Source of the DNA: Acetobacteraceae bacterium
Lineage (GTDB): Bacteria; Pseudomonadota; Alphaproteobacteria; Acetobacterales; Acetobacteraceae
Direction of reading: 5' to 3'
Length of the DNA stretch: 12,261 bases
NCBI GenBank assembly: GCA_003133265.1
Contig: PKWQ01000086.1
Location: 1-12,261, forward strand
Shown here: piece by piece, positions 1-6,746 of the stretch
How positions within the stretch are numbered: the stretch's first letter is position 1
How the letters are laid out: each line of letters starts with the position of its first letter
Notes under the pieces: model-generated
Databases searched by the model: none
Told to the model about the DNA's origin: nothing
The model's input: the letters and a program-made list of their open reading frames with translations, nothing else
Translations under genes and position numbers: made by a program

Positions 1-546
1 GTGCCTGACGAGGCAACCCCAGGCGCGCGGATCGACACCGACGACGCAAGCCGGATCTCCATGCCCACGTTCTTTCTTGGGGCAGCAGCTCAGGAGCAGC
101 AGACGGTCCCCGGCCTCCCGAAGCGCCGATCGACAGGGACGCCCATGGAGCGGGATGGTCCCAGCGTTGCGCGAAGCACGCGATGGTCCAACCGGGAGCA
201 AGACGGTGAGGCGTGGAACCGGCCAGGCTGTGCAGAGAGGCGGCCGCGCGTCCTGGAGCGGCAGACCTTTCCAGCCATCACCTCACTCACCCCGCAGCCA
301 AAGCGTCGCCGGCACGGCAGCCCGCGTCACCCCTCGGATGCGTGCGGTTTAGGCCCGGCGTCGGTCTCCGCGAAAGGGTGGGTCCTCGCCATGCTCCCCC
401 GGATAAGAGTCCGGGGGTGCGCGTGGCTCCGGTCCCGCTCCGCGCCTTTCTCTCCGCCCGCCTGCCCGGCCCAAGAAAACCGCACCCGAGGGGGAGACGC
501 AGGCATAGGGCCAGCGGACGCCTCGGGCAGCGAGAGAGATAAGATC
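1..546. other. Leader region without a convincing gene
   Basis: Frame 1 is open from the window edge into the gene that starts at 547, and short ORFs exist in other frames. None has a protein-like composition or a recognisable motif; they are Arg/Pro/Ser-rich translations typical of GC-rich non-coding DNA. The stretch holds a perfect hairpin at 396-417, listed separately, and a weaker inverted repeat of 7 bp (485-491 and 521-527, CCCGAGG/CCTCGGG, 29-nt gap) just before the next gene. It may be a long 5' leader or plasmid backbone. I cannot exclude that the first ~100 bases hold the end of a gene that starts before the window. Confidence 0.5.
396..417 (+). repeat. Perfect 8-bp hairpin in the leader of the 547 gene
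   Basis: CCCCCGGA (396-403) and TCCGGGGG (410-417) are exact reverse complements around a 6-nt loop TAAGAG. The stem is very GC-rich. No T-run follows, so it is not a typical intrinsic terminator. It lies 130 bp before the ATG at 547 and may act on that gene's mRNA leader or be a protein-binding site. The structure is seen; the function is unknown. Confidence 0.7.
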
Positions 547-1143
547 ATGGCCGTCAAGAAGTCCGACCCCAAGACCCCGCAGCAACCCGCTACCCGCACC
601 CCGCCGGTCCGTCAGGCCATCACCTTCAAGCTGGTCCAGGCCCACGCACCCCACGGCGCCCTCGTCGAGAACCTGGTCCGCGCCTTCGGGCTCGATCAGG
701 TCGATTACGACGCCATCCGCGAGGCCACGGAGGAACATGTCGCCCGCTCCGCCCAGGTGCTGCAGCCTTCGCTGAACGACAAGGCCATGGTGATCCACCT
801 CCAGCGTGTGGTCGGCAGCTTCGTCAGCTCCGCCTACGGGGCCGCCCAGTTCTACGGCACCAAGGTCACGCAGGCGAAGGATCTCACCATGGCGTCCCAG
901 AACGATGATCGCGACGAGGACCGAAGCGCCGTCTACGGGTTCGAGAGCAAGGCCGAGCGCGCCCGCTCTTTCGCCGCCGAGATGGGCCTGCAGGCCTTCG
1001 CACTGATGGCCGCCGCCGAGGGTGCTGTCAGCGCCTACGCCCAGATCACCGGCGACGACTGGAAGCCCTACGAGCAGCCCGCCGCTCCCAGCGCCAGCAC
1101 GTCCCGCCAGTCCGCCGCCGCCCAGATCAACGCCTTCGGGTGA
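547..1143 (+). CDS. Conserved hypothetical protein, plasmid type (198 aa)
   Basis: The protein has 198 residues. A short polar N-terminus (about 1-25, Lys/Pro/Thr-rich) is followed by a soluble, mostly helical body that begins around ITFKLVQAHAPHGALVENLV. The C-terminus is an Ala/Ser/Pro-rich tail. No signal peptide, membrane segment or catalytic motif is visible. The start at ATG 547 is preferred because a purine-rich GAGAGAGA stretch lies upstream and because residues encoded before it, though in an open frame, do not look like protein. It loosely resembles small hypothetical proteins of alphaproteobacterial plasmids, but this is recollection and not a search result. It stands alone and is followed at once by a hairpin terminator at 1151-1182, so it is probably a single-gene transcript. 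Function is unknown. Confidence 0.75.
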   Translation: MAVKKSDPKTPQQPATRTPPVRQAITFKLVQAHAPHGALVENLVRAFGLDQVDYDAIREATEEHVARSAQVLQPSLNDKAMVIHLQRVVGSFVSSAYGAAQFYGTKVTQAKDLTMASQNDDRDEDRSAVYGFESKAERARSFAAEMGLQAFALMAAAEGAVSAYAQITGDDWKPYEQPAAPSASTSRQSAAAQINAFG

Positions 1144-1150
1144 GACACCA

Positions 1151-1182
1151 CGGCGGGGGCCGCAAGGCTCCCGCCGCTCTTC
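1151..1182 (+). terminator. Rho-independent terminator after the 547 gene
   Basis: Bases 1151-1161 pair with 1166-1176 over 11 positions (one G-T wobble at 1158/1169), closed by a GCAA tetraloop of the GNRA class. The stem begins 8 bp after the TGA at 1141-1143 and is followed by CTCTTCC, a modest pyrimidine run instead of a clean T-tract. Position and stem strength fit a transcription terminator. Confidence 0.65.
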
Positions 1183-1208
1183 CCCTGCCCGGCAACCAGG
1201 AGCCTACG

Positions 1209-1415
1209 ATGAAGCCGCCCAAGGCCCCCGCACACGTTGCTTCAGCAAGAAGATCGTCCGCAGCGGCAAGCTCTGTCGGCGAATGGGGAAGGGGGGTGGA
1301 GAGAGAAGATCGACAGACTGACGCCATTCCCAACACGCGGCAGCGGAGTTTCCCCACCCTTCCGGCCGCGCCCTCCCCAGGGAGGGCTGCCGGTCCCGCA
1401 AGAAGGCGCCGATGA
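1209..1415 (+). CDS. Doubtful small ORF (68 aa)
   Basis: This ORF has ATG 1209 with a good AGGAG (1198-1202) six bases upstream, which is its main support. The translation begins MKPPKAPAHVASARRSSAAA and becomes Arg/Pro-rich, without any motif I recognise. It ends just before the inverted repeat at 1420-1464, where the IS1380-type fragment begins. It may be the 5' part of a gene cut by the transposon debris, or simply chance. The rest of 1183-1448 shows nothing else. Confidence 0.2.
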   Translation: MKPPKAPAHVASARRSSAAASSVGEWGRGVEREDRQTDAIPNTRQRSFPTLPAAPSPGRAAGPARRRR

Positions 1416-1419
1416 GGTG

Positions 1420-1464
1420 TGCCACGGCGGCCTCGTTTGGAGCTGTCGGAGTGCCGCCGTGGCA
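1420..1464. repeat. 12-bp perfect inverted repeat at the left edge of the IS1380-type fragment
   Basis: TGCCACGGCGGC (1420-1431) and GCCGCCGTGGCA (1453-1464) are exact reverse complements with a 21-nt gap. The right arm lies inside the first recognisable transposase codons (Arg-Arg-Gly-Lys), while the left arm lies in the flank. This may mark the truncation junction, for example a small inversion or foldback during deletion, or may be coincidence in GC-rich DNA. Confidence 0.6.
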
Positions 1465-2628
1465 AGAACACGCGCCACGTGTTGACTGGGTTGTTTCGCC
1501 AGTCTGTGTTTGGCCGTCTCGCCGGCTATGAGGATGTGAACGATGCCGACCGTTTGGCACATGACCCGGCGATGCGTGCCATCGTCGATCGGCGTGGTCT
1601 CGACCGGACCGCCGCCTCGACCAGCCAGATGGGCCGGTTTGAGACCGGGTGGCTGACCAGCGAGGCCAACCTGAATGCGTTGGCGGGGCTGTCCGGGGCA
1701 TGGATCGACCGAGTGCATGCGCGCCGGCCGCAGACGACGATCGTGCTCGACATGGACAGCAGTGTGAGTGAAACCCATGGTGCGCAGGAGGGCACCGCCT
1801 ACAACGGCCATTTCGCCTGCATGTGCTATCATCCGCTGTTCGTGTTCAGCCAGTTCGGTGATCTGGAGCGGTGTGCGCTGCGGTCCGAGAACGTGCACTC
1901 CGCGGATGGCTGGCGCGATGTTCTGAAGCCGGTCGTTGCGCGTTACCGACACAAGATGAAGCGCCGCTATTTCCGCGGCGATGCCGCATTTGCCAACCCG
2001 GAGCTTTACGAATTCCTGGAAGCCGAGGGTTACAAACACACGATCCGGCTGCCAGTCAATTCCGTCCTCCAGCAGCGCATCGCCTGGCTGCTGAAGCGTC
2101 CGGTCGGCCGCCCATCGCATGAGGTGCGCCGCTATTACGCCAGCTTCAGTTACCAAGCCGGATCGTGGGGCAAGCCGCGCCGTGTGGTTGCCAAGGTCGA
2201 GTGGCATCCTGGCGAGCTGTATCCGCGTCGGATTCATCGTGACCAATATGACCCGGCCAGCCGAGCGTGTTGTGATATTCTACAACCAGCGCGGTACCGC
2301 AGAGCAGCACATCAAGGAAGGCAAGAACGCCGTCACCTGGACCCGGCTGTCCTGCCACCGCTTTGCCGCCAACGCCGTTCGGCTACAGCTTCATGCCCTG
2401 GCCTACAACCTCGCCAACTTCCTGCGCACACTGGCGCTACCCGAGACGGTGAAGCAATGGTCGATGACGACACTGCGCGACCGGATGGTGAAGATCGGCG
2501 CCAAGATCGTCCGGCACGGACGCTCCATCACATTTCAGATGGCCGAGGCCATGGTGCCGCGTGGCCTGTTCCAGCAAATCCTTGCCGCTATCGCCGCGCT
2601 CCGTCCGTTGCCGTCAGCGCGATGTTGA
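1449..2628 (+). pseudogene. IS1380-family transposase, N-terminally truncated and frameshifted
   Basis: This DDE (RNase H-fold) transposase would cut and rejoin IS ends. Homology starts near 1449 with RGKNTRHVLTGLFRQSVFGR and continues through RLAGYEDVNDADRLAHDP. The putative catalytic residues are all present: Asp in TIVLDMDSS, Asp in YFRGDAAFANPELY, and Glu in YNQRGTAEQHIKE. Around 2226 the reading moves from frame 3 (codons TAT CCG CGT) to frame 1 (GTC GGA TTC). The family's Leu-Tyr-Pro-Arg-Val-Gly-Phe segment would be restored by two extra bases, so a 2-bp deletion is likely. The second half runs to TGA 2626-2628. Roughly 60-70 N-terminal residues of the usual ~430-460 seem to be missing. 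With a lost N-terminus and a frameshift between the second Asp and the Glu, it should be inactive. The frame-3 ORF runs on past the shift to 2849, but that part is not homologous. Confidence 0.85.
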
Positions 2629-2843
2629 AGGGCGTTGCCATAGCTGGCCGACCGGGCTGTCAGCAGGAGAGGTGCGTCCGGATGCAGACTTGTGGGCTCA
2701 GGTTCCTGGGCACGCGGCCTTCATTGACCGGCCGACAGGGCTCTGGTGGGCTCCCGGACAATTCGTCCGTTGCAGGACGGCCAAATCTCCGGTTAGCCTA
2801 CCACCTGAATGACCACTTGGGCCGTTCATCTGGGGAATGCCGG
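1449..2843 (+). mobile_element. Remnant of an IS1380-family insertion sequence
   Basis: The element consists of a decayed IS1380-type transposase gene and its 3' flank. The left end and the N-terminal coding part are missing. The right end is inferred at about 2843, where the reverse-strand reading of an IS630-like transposase (HNSDY motif) is suddenly lost. Read inward from there on the minus strand, the sequence begins CCGGCATTCCCCAGATGAA, which would be the terminal repeat. With the left end absent, no matching inverted repeat or target duplication can be shown. The transposase call is strong; the right boundary is inference. Bases 2629-2797 hold no gene and include a small hairpin, CGTCC/GGACG at 2764-2779. 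Confidence 0.6.
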
Positions 2844-3040
2844 TTGTAGTCGCTGTTGTGGATGACCGCGCGGGCCAAGCCACTGAACACAGATTCGATC
2901 ACGTTGAGGAACTGAGCACCTGATGGCAGTGGCGCGATTTCAATTGTTGGCCCGCCGCGGTCGAGGACAGACGCGTTATGCTCTTCAACGCGCTGGTAGA
3001 GGCCCTTCGAGATATGCCAGGTACATAACGTATTGGCAGC
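2798..3040 (-). pseudogene. IS630-like transposase, internal/C-terminal fragment
   Basis: On the minus strand the frame from 3040 down to TAG at 2800-2798 encodes a segment with PTIEIAPLPSGAQFLNVIES followed by VFSGLARAVIHNSDY. The AQFLNVIE motif with its Glu, and the following SGLARAVIHNSDY, match the C-terminal part of IS630/Tc1-mariner-like DDE transposases as I know them. An in-frame TGA at 3043-3041 closes the frame on the 5' side. After HNSDY (about 2844) the family resemblance stops, and the last ~15 codons read into what appears to be the IS1380 end. Both ends are therefore lost and this is a fossil. It lies about 160 bp upstream of atpD, on the opposite strand. Confidence 0.6.
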
Positions 3041-3199
3041 TCACGAACGTGGCGCATGGCGAAGACAGAAGGAACGCTCATTATGGAACCTCATGTCACC
3101 CGGCCCAAGGCGCCTGAGATTGAATAAGAAGAACGAAACGCCGGGCCGCGAACAAGAGTATGACTGAACTGGATTGACGTTGGATCAGCGTGGAAAAAT
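3041..3199. other. Upstream region of the N-ATPase operon
   Basis: This 159-bp gap precedes atpD and should hold the operon promoter unless the operon is read from further upstream. I see no convincing -35/-10 pair. TTGACG at 3174-3179 is a fair -35 box, but a -10 at normal spacing (3197-3202) would fall on the atpD start codon. The ribosome binding site is weak (GGAAAA just before ATG 3200). No gene is visible here. Confidence 0.4.
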
Positions 3200-4729
3200 A
3201 TGGAAACCAAAACCGGTCTATCGAATCTCGGCGTCGTCGTCTCGGTGCGCGGCAGTGTCGTGGACATTCGGTTCGATGAGCATTTGCCGCCGATCTACTC
3301 GGTGCTGCTCACGGGACCGGAAAAGAAGATCGTCATCGAAGTGCTGGCGCAGCAGGATGCGCGTCACGTGCGCGGGATTGCGCTGACGCCCACGCAAGGT
3401 CTCGCGCGCGGCATGACGGTGGAGGATACGGGCGGACCGCTGAAAGCGCCGGTGGGCAAAGCTGTTCTTTCGCGGATGTTCGACGTATTTGGCAACACGA
3501 TAGACCGCGAAGCGGCATTGTCCGATGTCGCGTGGCGTTCGGTGCATCGGGCGCCACCGTCGCTGGCGCGACGTTCCACCAAGTCGGAAGTCTTTGAGAC
3601 GGGCATCAAGGTCATAGATGTCCTCGTGCCGCTGGAGCGTGGCGGCAAGGCAGGACTTTTCGGCGGTGCGGGCGTCGGCAAGACGGTGCTCCTGACCGAA
3701 ATGATCCACAACATGATCGGTCATCACGAGGGCGTAAGCATTTTCTGCGGCATTGGCGAACGGTGTCGGGAAGGCGAGGAGCTTTACGATGCAATGAAGG
3801 AAGCCGGCGTGTTGCCGAACATGGTGATGGTCTTCGGCCAGATGAACGAGCCGCCGGGCGCCAGGTTCCGCGTCGGGCATGCGGCGCTGACGATGGCCGA
3901 GTATTTCCGCGACGACGAGCATCGCGATGTGCTGCTGCTCGTCGATAACATTTTTCGTTTCATCCAGGCCGGCATGGAGGTCTCCGGCTTGATGGGCCAG
4001 ATGCCGTCGCGGCTGGGCTATCAGCCCACCATGGGAACCGAGCTGTCGCGGCTGGAAGAGCGCATCGCCAACACGGATACCGGTGCCATCACCTCCATTC
4101 AGGCGGTGTATGTGCCGGCGGACGATTTCACCGATCCGGCGGCGGTGCATACGTTCTCGCATCTCTCCGCGTCGGTCGTGCTCTCGCGCAAGCGGGCAAG
4201 TGAAGGGCTTTTCCCGGCCATCGACCCGCTACAATCCAACTCCAAGATGGTCACGCCCGGCATCGTCGGCAAACGACATTACCGCCTGGCGCAGGAAATC
4301 CGGCGCACCCTCGCGCAATACGCCGAACTCAAAGACATCATTGCCATGCTCGGCCTGGAGCAGCTCTCGCCGGAGGACCGCAATGTGGTCGTCCGCGCCC
4401 GTCGGCTGGAGCGGTTTCTCACCCAGCCCTTTTTCACGACTGAACAGTTCACCGGCCTCAAAGGAAAGCTGGTCAGCCTCAAGGACGCACTGGATGGATG
4501 TGAGCGCATCCTGAACGATGAATTCAAAGACTATCCGGAAAGCGCGCTCTACATGATCGGGACAATTGACGAAGCGAAGGCAAAGGCAAAACCCGCGGCG
4601 CCCGCAGCCAAGCCCGGAGCGAAGGATGCCGCCGGGTTGCGGGACAAAGCCACGTCAGTGCCGCCGCCGGAAACCGGGGCAAAACTTCAACCTAATCTCG
4701 AACATGCCGCCGGCGCCCATGAATCTTAA
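3200..4729 (+). CDS. atpD: N-type ATPase F1 beta subunit (AtpD)
   Basis: This is the catalytic subunit of the rotary ATPase headpiece, which hydrolyses or makes ATP on the cytoplasmic side. The Walker A motif GGAGVGKT is at residues 155-162 with K161. The catalytic Glu is E187 in GIGERCREGEELY, where most F-ATPases have Thr instead of C189. The Walker B region reads LLLVDNIFRF. A nucleotide-site segment VYVPADDFTDPAA follows, and QLSPED (388-393) takes the place of the DELSEED lever. The core matches F-type beta, and the motif set (QAGMEVSGLMGQMPSRLGYQ, AMLGLEQLSPED) is that of N-ATPases. At 509 residues it is about 50 longer than E. coli beta; residues ~459-509 form an Ala/Pro/Lys-rich tail. 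It is the first gene of the operon and overlaps atpC by 11 bp. Start ATG 3200 fits the family N-terminus. Confidence 0.95.
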   Translation: METKTGLSNLGVVVSVRGSVVDIRFDEHLPPIYSVLLTGPEKKIVIEVLAQQDARHVRGIALTPTQGLARGMTVEDTGGPLKAPVGKAVLSRMFDVFGNTIDREAALSDVAWRSVHRAPPSLARRSTKSEVFETGIKVIDVLVPLERGGKAGLFGGAGVGKTVLLTEMIHNMIGHHEGVSIFCGIGERCREGEELYDAMKEAGVLPNMVMVFGQMNEPPGARFRVGHAALTMAEYFRDDEHRDVLLLVDNIFRFIQAGMEVSGLMGQMPSRLGYQPTMGTELSRLEERIANTDTGAITSIQAVYVPADDFTDPAAVHTFSHLSASVVLSRKRASEGLFPAIDPLQSNSKMVTPGIVGKRHYRLAQEIRRTLAQYAELKDIIAMLGLEQLSPEDRNVVVRARRLERFLTQPFFTTEQFTGLKGKLVSLKDALDGCERILNDEFKDYPESALYMIGTIDEAKAKAKPAAPAAKPGAKDAAGLRDKATSVPPPETGAKLQPNLEHAAGAHES

Positions 4730-5108
4730 GGTGCTCCTGCCATTCCGGATTTTTGCCGAGAAAACCGGCGTGTCGCGCATCGTCGCCGAGACGCGCGACG
4801 GGTCGTTTGGACTCCTGCCGCACCGACTCGACTGTGTGGCGGCGCTGGCGCCAGGGATTCTGACCTACGAAACAACATCAGACGGCGAAGTTTTCGTGGC
4901 CGTGGACGAAGGGGTGCTCGTGAAGACCGGTCAGGACGTGCTTGTATCCGTGCGCCGGGCGCTGGGCGGAGCGGACCTCGGCCAGTTGCGCGAAGCCGTG
5001 GAGCGGGAGTTTCTGACCTTGGACGAGCACGAGCAAAGCGTGCGCTCGGTGTTGGCAAAGATGGAAGGCCATCTCATCCGCCGCATGGCGAGTTTTCACA
5101 ATGACTGA
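4719..5108 (+). CDS. atpC: N-type ATPase F1 epsilon subunit (AtpC)
   Basis: This is the epsilon subunit of the central stalk, which joins gamma to the c-ring and can regulate hydrolysis. The 129 residues comprise an N-terminal beta-sandwich (about 1-85, with SFGLLPHRLDCVAALAPGIL, the counterpart of the F-ATPase GxxGxLPxH region) and a C-terminal helical part (LGQLREAVEREFLTLDE onward). The start at ATG 4719 (MNLKVLLPF) is chosen because it matches where the domain begins. The in-frame ATG at 4704 would add five residues and increase the overlap with atpD. It overlaps atpD by 11 bp and atpQ by 8 bp, indicating translational coupling. Confidence 0.9.
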   Translation: MNLKVLLPFRIFAEKTGVSRIVAETRDGSFGLLPHRLDCVAALAPGILTYETTSDGEVFVAVDEGVLVKTGQDVLVSVRRALGGADLGQLREAVEREFLTLDEHEQSVRSVLAKMEGHLIRRMASFHND

Positions 5109-5439
5109 GGAACCCCAAAGCAAGCCCGTGAAGCCCAAGGCATCACTCAGTCAGGAGGTCGGCGCGAAAGCGGCACGCAAGCTCAAGGCGCGGCGCAACT
5201 CCGCACAGGGCGTCTGGTTCGGGCTGGGAATGATGGGACTGATCGGCTGGTCGGTGGTGATTCCGACGCTGCTCGGCGCGGCGCTCGGTATCTGGCTGGA
5301 CTCACATTATCCGGGCAAGCACGCCTGGACGCTGGCGCTGTTGGTGGCCGGGCTCGCCATCGGCTGTTTGAATGCGTGGCACTGGGTGGCCAAGGAAGAC
5401 AGGGAGATTCGGAGCGGACAGGAGGATGACGATGAATGA
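5101..5439 (+). CDS. atpQ: N-ATPase small membrane protein AtpQ (AtpI-like)
   Basis: The product is a 112-residue membrane protein related to AtpI, the putative assembly factor for the c-ring. Residues 1-36 are hydrophilic and Lys-rich. Two membrane helices follow: about 37-66 (GVWFGLGMMGLIGWSVV...) and about 74-96 (HAWTLALLVAGLAIGCLNAW). The tail is short and acidic (QEDDDE). Its place between atpC and atpR is the hallmark of N-ATPase operons, as opposed to ordinary atp operons where atpI comes first. It overlaps atpC and atpR by 8 bp each. A role in rotor assembly is inferred from the family. Confidence 0.9.
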   Translation: MTEEPQSKPVKPKASLSQEVGAKAARKLKARRNSAQGVWFGLGMMGLIGWSVVIPTLLGAALGIWLDSHYPGKHAWTLALLVAGLAIGCLNAWHWVAKEDREIRSGQEDDDE

Positions 5440-5746
5440 ATTCTTGTTTCTGGCACCGGCGTTGGCGGTTGGTCTGTTGCTCGGCGCGTTTTTCTTCGGT
5501 GGCCTCTGGTGGACGGTCGTCAGGGGCGTTTCGTCTCCACGGCCGGCGCTGTGGTTCTTCGGCAGCATGCTGCTGCGGATGAGCGTTACGCTGGCGGGAT
5601 TCTATTTCGCCGGGCGCGAGGATTGGCAGCGATGGCTGCTGTGTCTGCTTGGCTTTGTCCTGGCACGCTTCGTCGTGAAGTGGCTGACCCGCCCCCCGGT
5701 CGAACGTCACAACGCCCGGGCATCGGAGACCAGCTATGCGCCTTAG
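5432..5746 (+). CDS. atpR: N-ATPase-specific membrane protein AtpR
   Basis: AtpR is found only in N-ATPase operons. The product has 104 residues and three predicted membrane helices (about 5-30, 40-60 and 67-86). Arginines lie within or next to the second and third helices: R49 in MLLRMSVTLAG and R79 in VLARFVVKWL. Such buried Arg residues have been proposed to contact the acidic ion sites of c subunits during assembly; here that is inference. The start at ATG 5432 is chosen because GGAGG (5421-5425) lies 6 bases upstream; the in-frame ATG at 5426 lies directly behind GGAGG and is unlikely. It overlaps atpQ by 8 bp and atpB by 11 bp. Confidence 0.88.
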   Translation: MNEFLFLAPALAVGLLLGAFFFGGLWWTVVRGVSSPRPALWFFGSMLLRMSVTLAGFYFAGREDWQRWLLCLLGFVLARFVVKWLTRPPVERHNARASETSYAP

Positions 5747-6437
5747 CCCCGATGAGATGATCTTCTGGCAACACGGGTTTCTCAAACTCAACGGCACGAT
5801 TGTGTTCACGTGGGCGCTGATGTTCGTGCTGGCCGTTGGCTCAAAGCTCATTACCCGCAATCTTTCCACGGAATTGGAACGTTCCCGCTGGCAGAACCTG
5901 CTGGAAATCGTTGTCACCGGCATCGAGAAGCAAATCGAAGATGTCGGCCTCCGCCACCCGAAGAAGTATATCGGCTTTCTCGGCACGCTCTTTCTGTTCG
6001 TCGCGTTAGCCAGCCTCTGCACCGTCATTCCCGGCTATGAGCCGCCAACGGGGTCGCTCTCGACCACGGCGGCGCTCGCGTTGTGCGTACTGGTCGCCGT
6101 GCCGTTTTTCGGCATCGAGGAACAGGGGCTGGGCGGCTACCTCAAATCCTACATCGAACCAACAGTCATCATGCTGCCGTTCAACATCATCAGCGAACTG
6201 TCGCGCACGCTGGCCCTGGCGGTCCGCCTGTTCGGCAACATGATGAGCGGGACGATGATTCTCGCCATTTTGCTGACCATCACGCCCTTCATCTTCCCGA
6301 TCGCCATGAGTGCGCTCGGTCTGCTCACCGGCATGGTGCAGGCCTACATCTTCAGCATCCTGGCCGCGGTTTATATCGCGGCCGCTACGCGCGGGCGTAA
6401 GCCCAGGCCTGAACCGGCGCAAGACATTAAAGCATGA
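5736..6437 (+). CDS. atpB: N-type ATPase Fo subunit a (AtpB)
   Basis: This is the stator a subunit, which forms the two ion half-channels against the c-ring. The 233 residues contain about five to six hydrophobic helices. The essential arginine is R164 in LALAVRLFGNMMSG, the counterpart of E. coli R210. The last helices (SALGLLTGMVQAYIFSILAA) contain the Gln-Ala-Tyr-Ile-Phe motif typical of the family. The N-terminus begins MRLSPDEMIFWQHGF, a form seen in N-ATPases. The start codon lies inside the end of atpR (11-bp overlap). The C-terminus is short and polar (RGRKPRPEPAQDIKA). Confidence 0.93.
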   Translation: MRLSPDEMIFWQHGFLKLNGTIVFTWALMFVLAVGSKLITRNLSTELERSRWQNLLEIVVTGIEKQIEDVGLRHPKKYIGFLGTLFLFVALASLCTVIPGYEPPTGSLSTTAALALCVLVAVPFFGIEEQGLGGYLKSYIEPTVIMLPFNIISELSRTLALAVRLFGNMMSGTMILAILLTITPFIFPIAMSALGLLTGMVQAYIFSILAAVYIAAATRGRKPRPEPAQDIKA

Positions 6438-6450
6438 ACAACGAGAACAA

Positions 6451-6461
6451 GAGGAGACACT
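6451..6461 (+). promoter_or_regulatory. Strong ribosome binding site of atpE
   Basis: GAGGAG at 6451-6456 stands five bases before ATG 6462, within the 24-bp gap after atpB. It is the clearest Shine-Dalgarno site in the operon and fits the need for many c subunits per complex. Confidence 0.8.
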
Positions 6462-6743
6462 ATGGATAACATGACGCTCATTGCGATTGCTTCAATCGTC
6501 ACCGCCGGCCTGACGATTGCCCTGGGGAGTATCGGACCTGCGCTCGGCGAAGGGCGAGCGGTCGCCACGGCATTGAGTTCTCTGGCGCAGCAGCCTGATG
6601 CCGCAACAACGATCACACGTACCCTGTTTGTTGGCCTGGCCATGATCGAGTCCATTGCGATCTATTGCTTCGTGGTCTCGATGATTCTCATTTTCGCCAA
6701 TCCGTTCTGGAATCACGTCATCGCCCAAACCGCAGGGAAGTAA
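6462..6743 (+). CDS. atpE: N-type ATPase c subunit, ion-binding rotor protein (AtpE)
   Basis: This is the rotor-ring subunit: 93 residues, two hydrophobic hairpin helices (about 5-40 and 50-82) and a polar loop with AQQPDA. By alignment with the Na+-type c subunit of Ilyobacter tartaricus, E30 (in SIGPALGEGRAV) stands for Q32, E63 and S64 (in GLAMIESIAIY) for E65 and S66, and Y68 for Y70. It thus has two carboxylates at the site, as described for N-ATPases. The second helix ends in FANPFW, a usual ending of this family. It lies 24 bp after atpB and 3 bp before atpF. Na+ binding was proposed for this family on sequence grounds, while a related Burkholderia ring was reported to use H+. The ion used here is not decided by sequence alone. 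Confidence 0.95.
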   Translation: MDNMTLIAIASIVTAGLTIALGSIGPALGEGRAVATALSSLAQQPDAATTITRTLFVGLAMIESIAIYCFVVSMILIFANPFWNHVIAQTAGK

Positions 6744-6746
6744 TTC

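Noticed and set aside
1..546. N-terminal extension of the 547 gene to the window start (380 codons in total)
   Set aside because: The frame is open, but its translation is Arg/Pro/Ser-rich with no domain, and a hairpin and a better start at 547 argue for a leader.
1242..2246. 334-codon minus-strand open frame opposite the IS1380-type transposase
   Set aside because: The plus strand encodes recognisable transposase with DDE residues; the minus frame is a mirror artefact.
3174..3202. TTGACG as -35 box of an atpD promoter
   Set aside because: A -10 at normal spacing would overlap the atpD start codon; AT content there is low and no convincing TATAAT exists.
3218..4162. 314-codon open frame on the minus strand inside atpD
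   Set aside because: Antisense shadow of a gene with clear catalytic motifs; His/Arg-rich composition without motifs.
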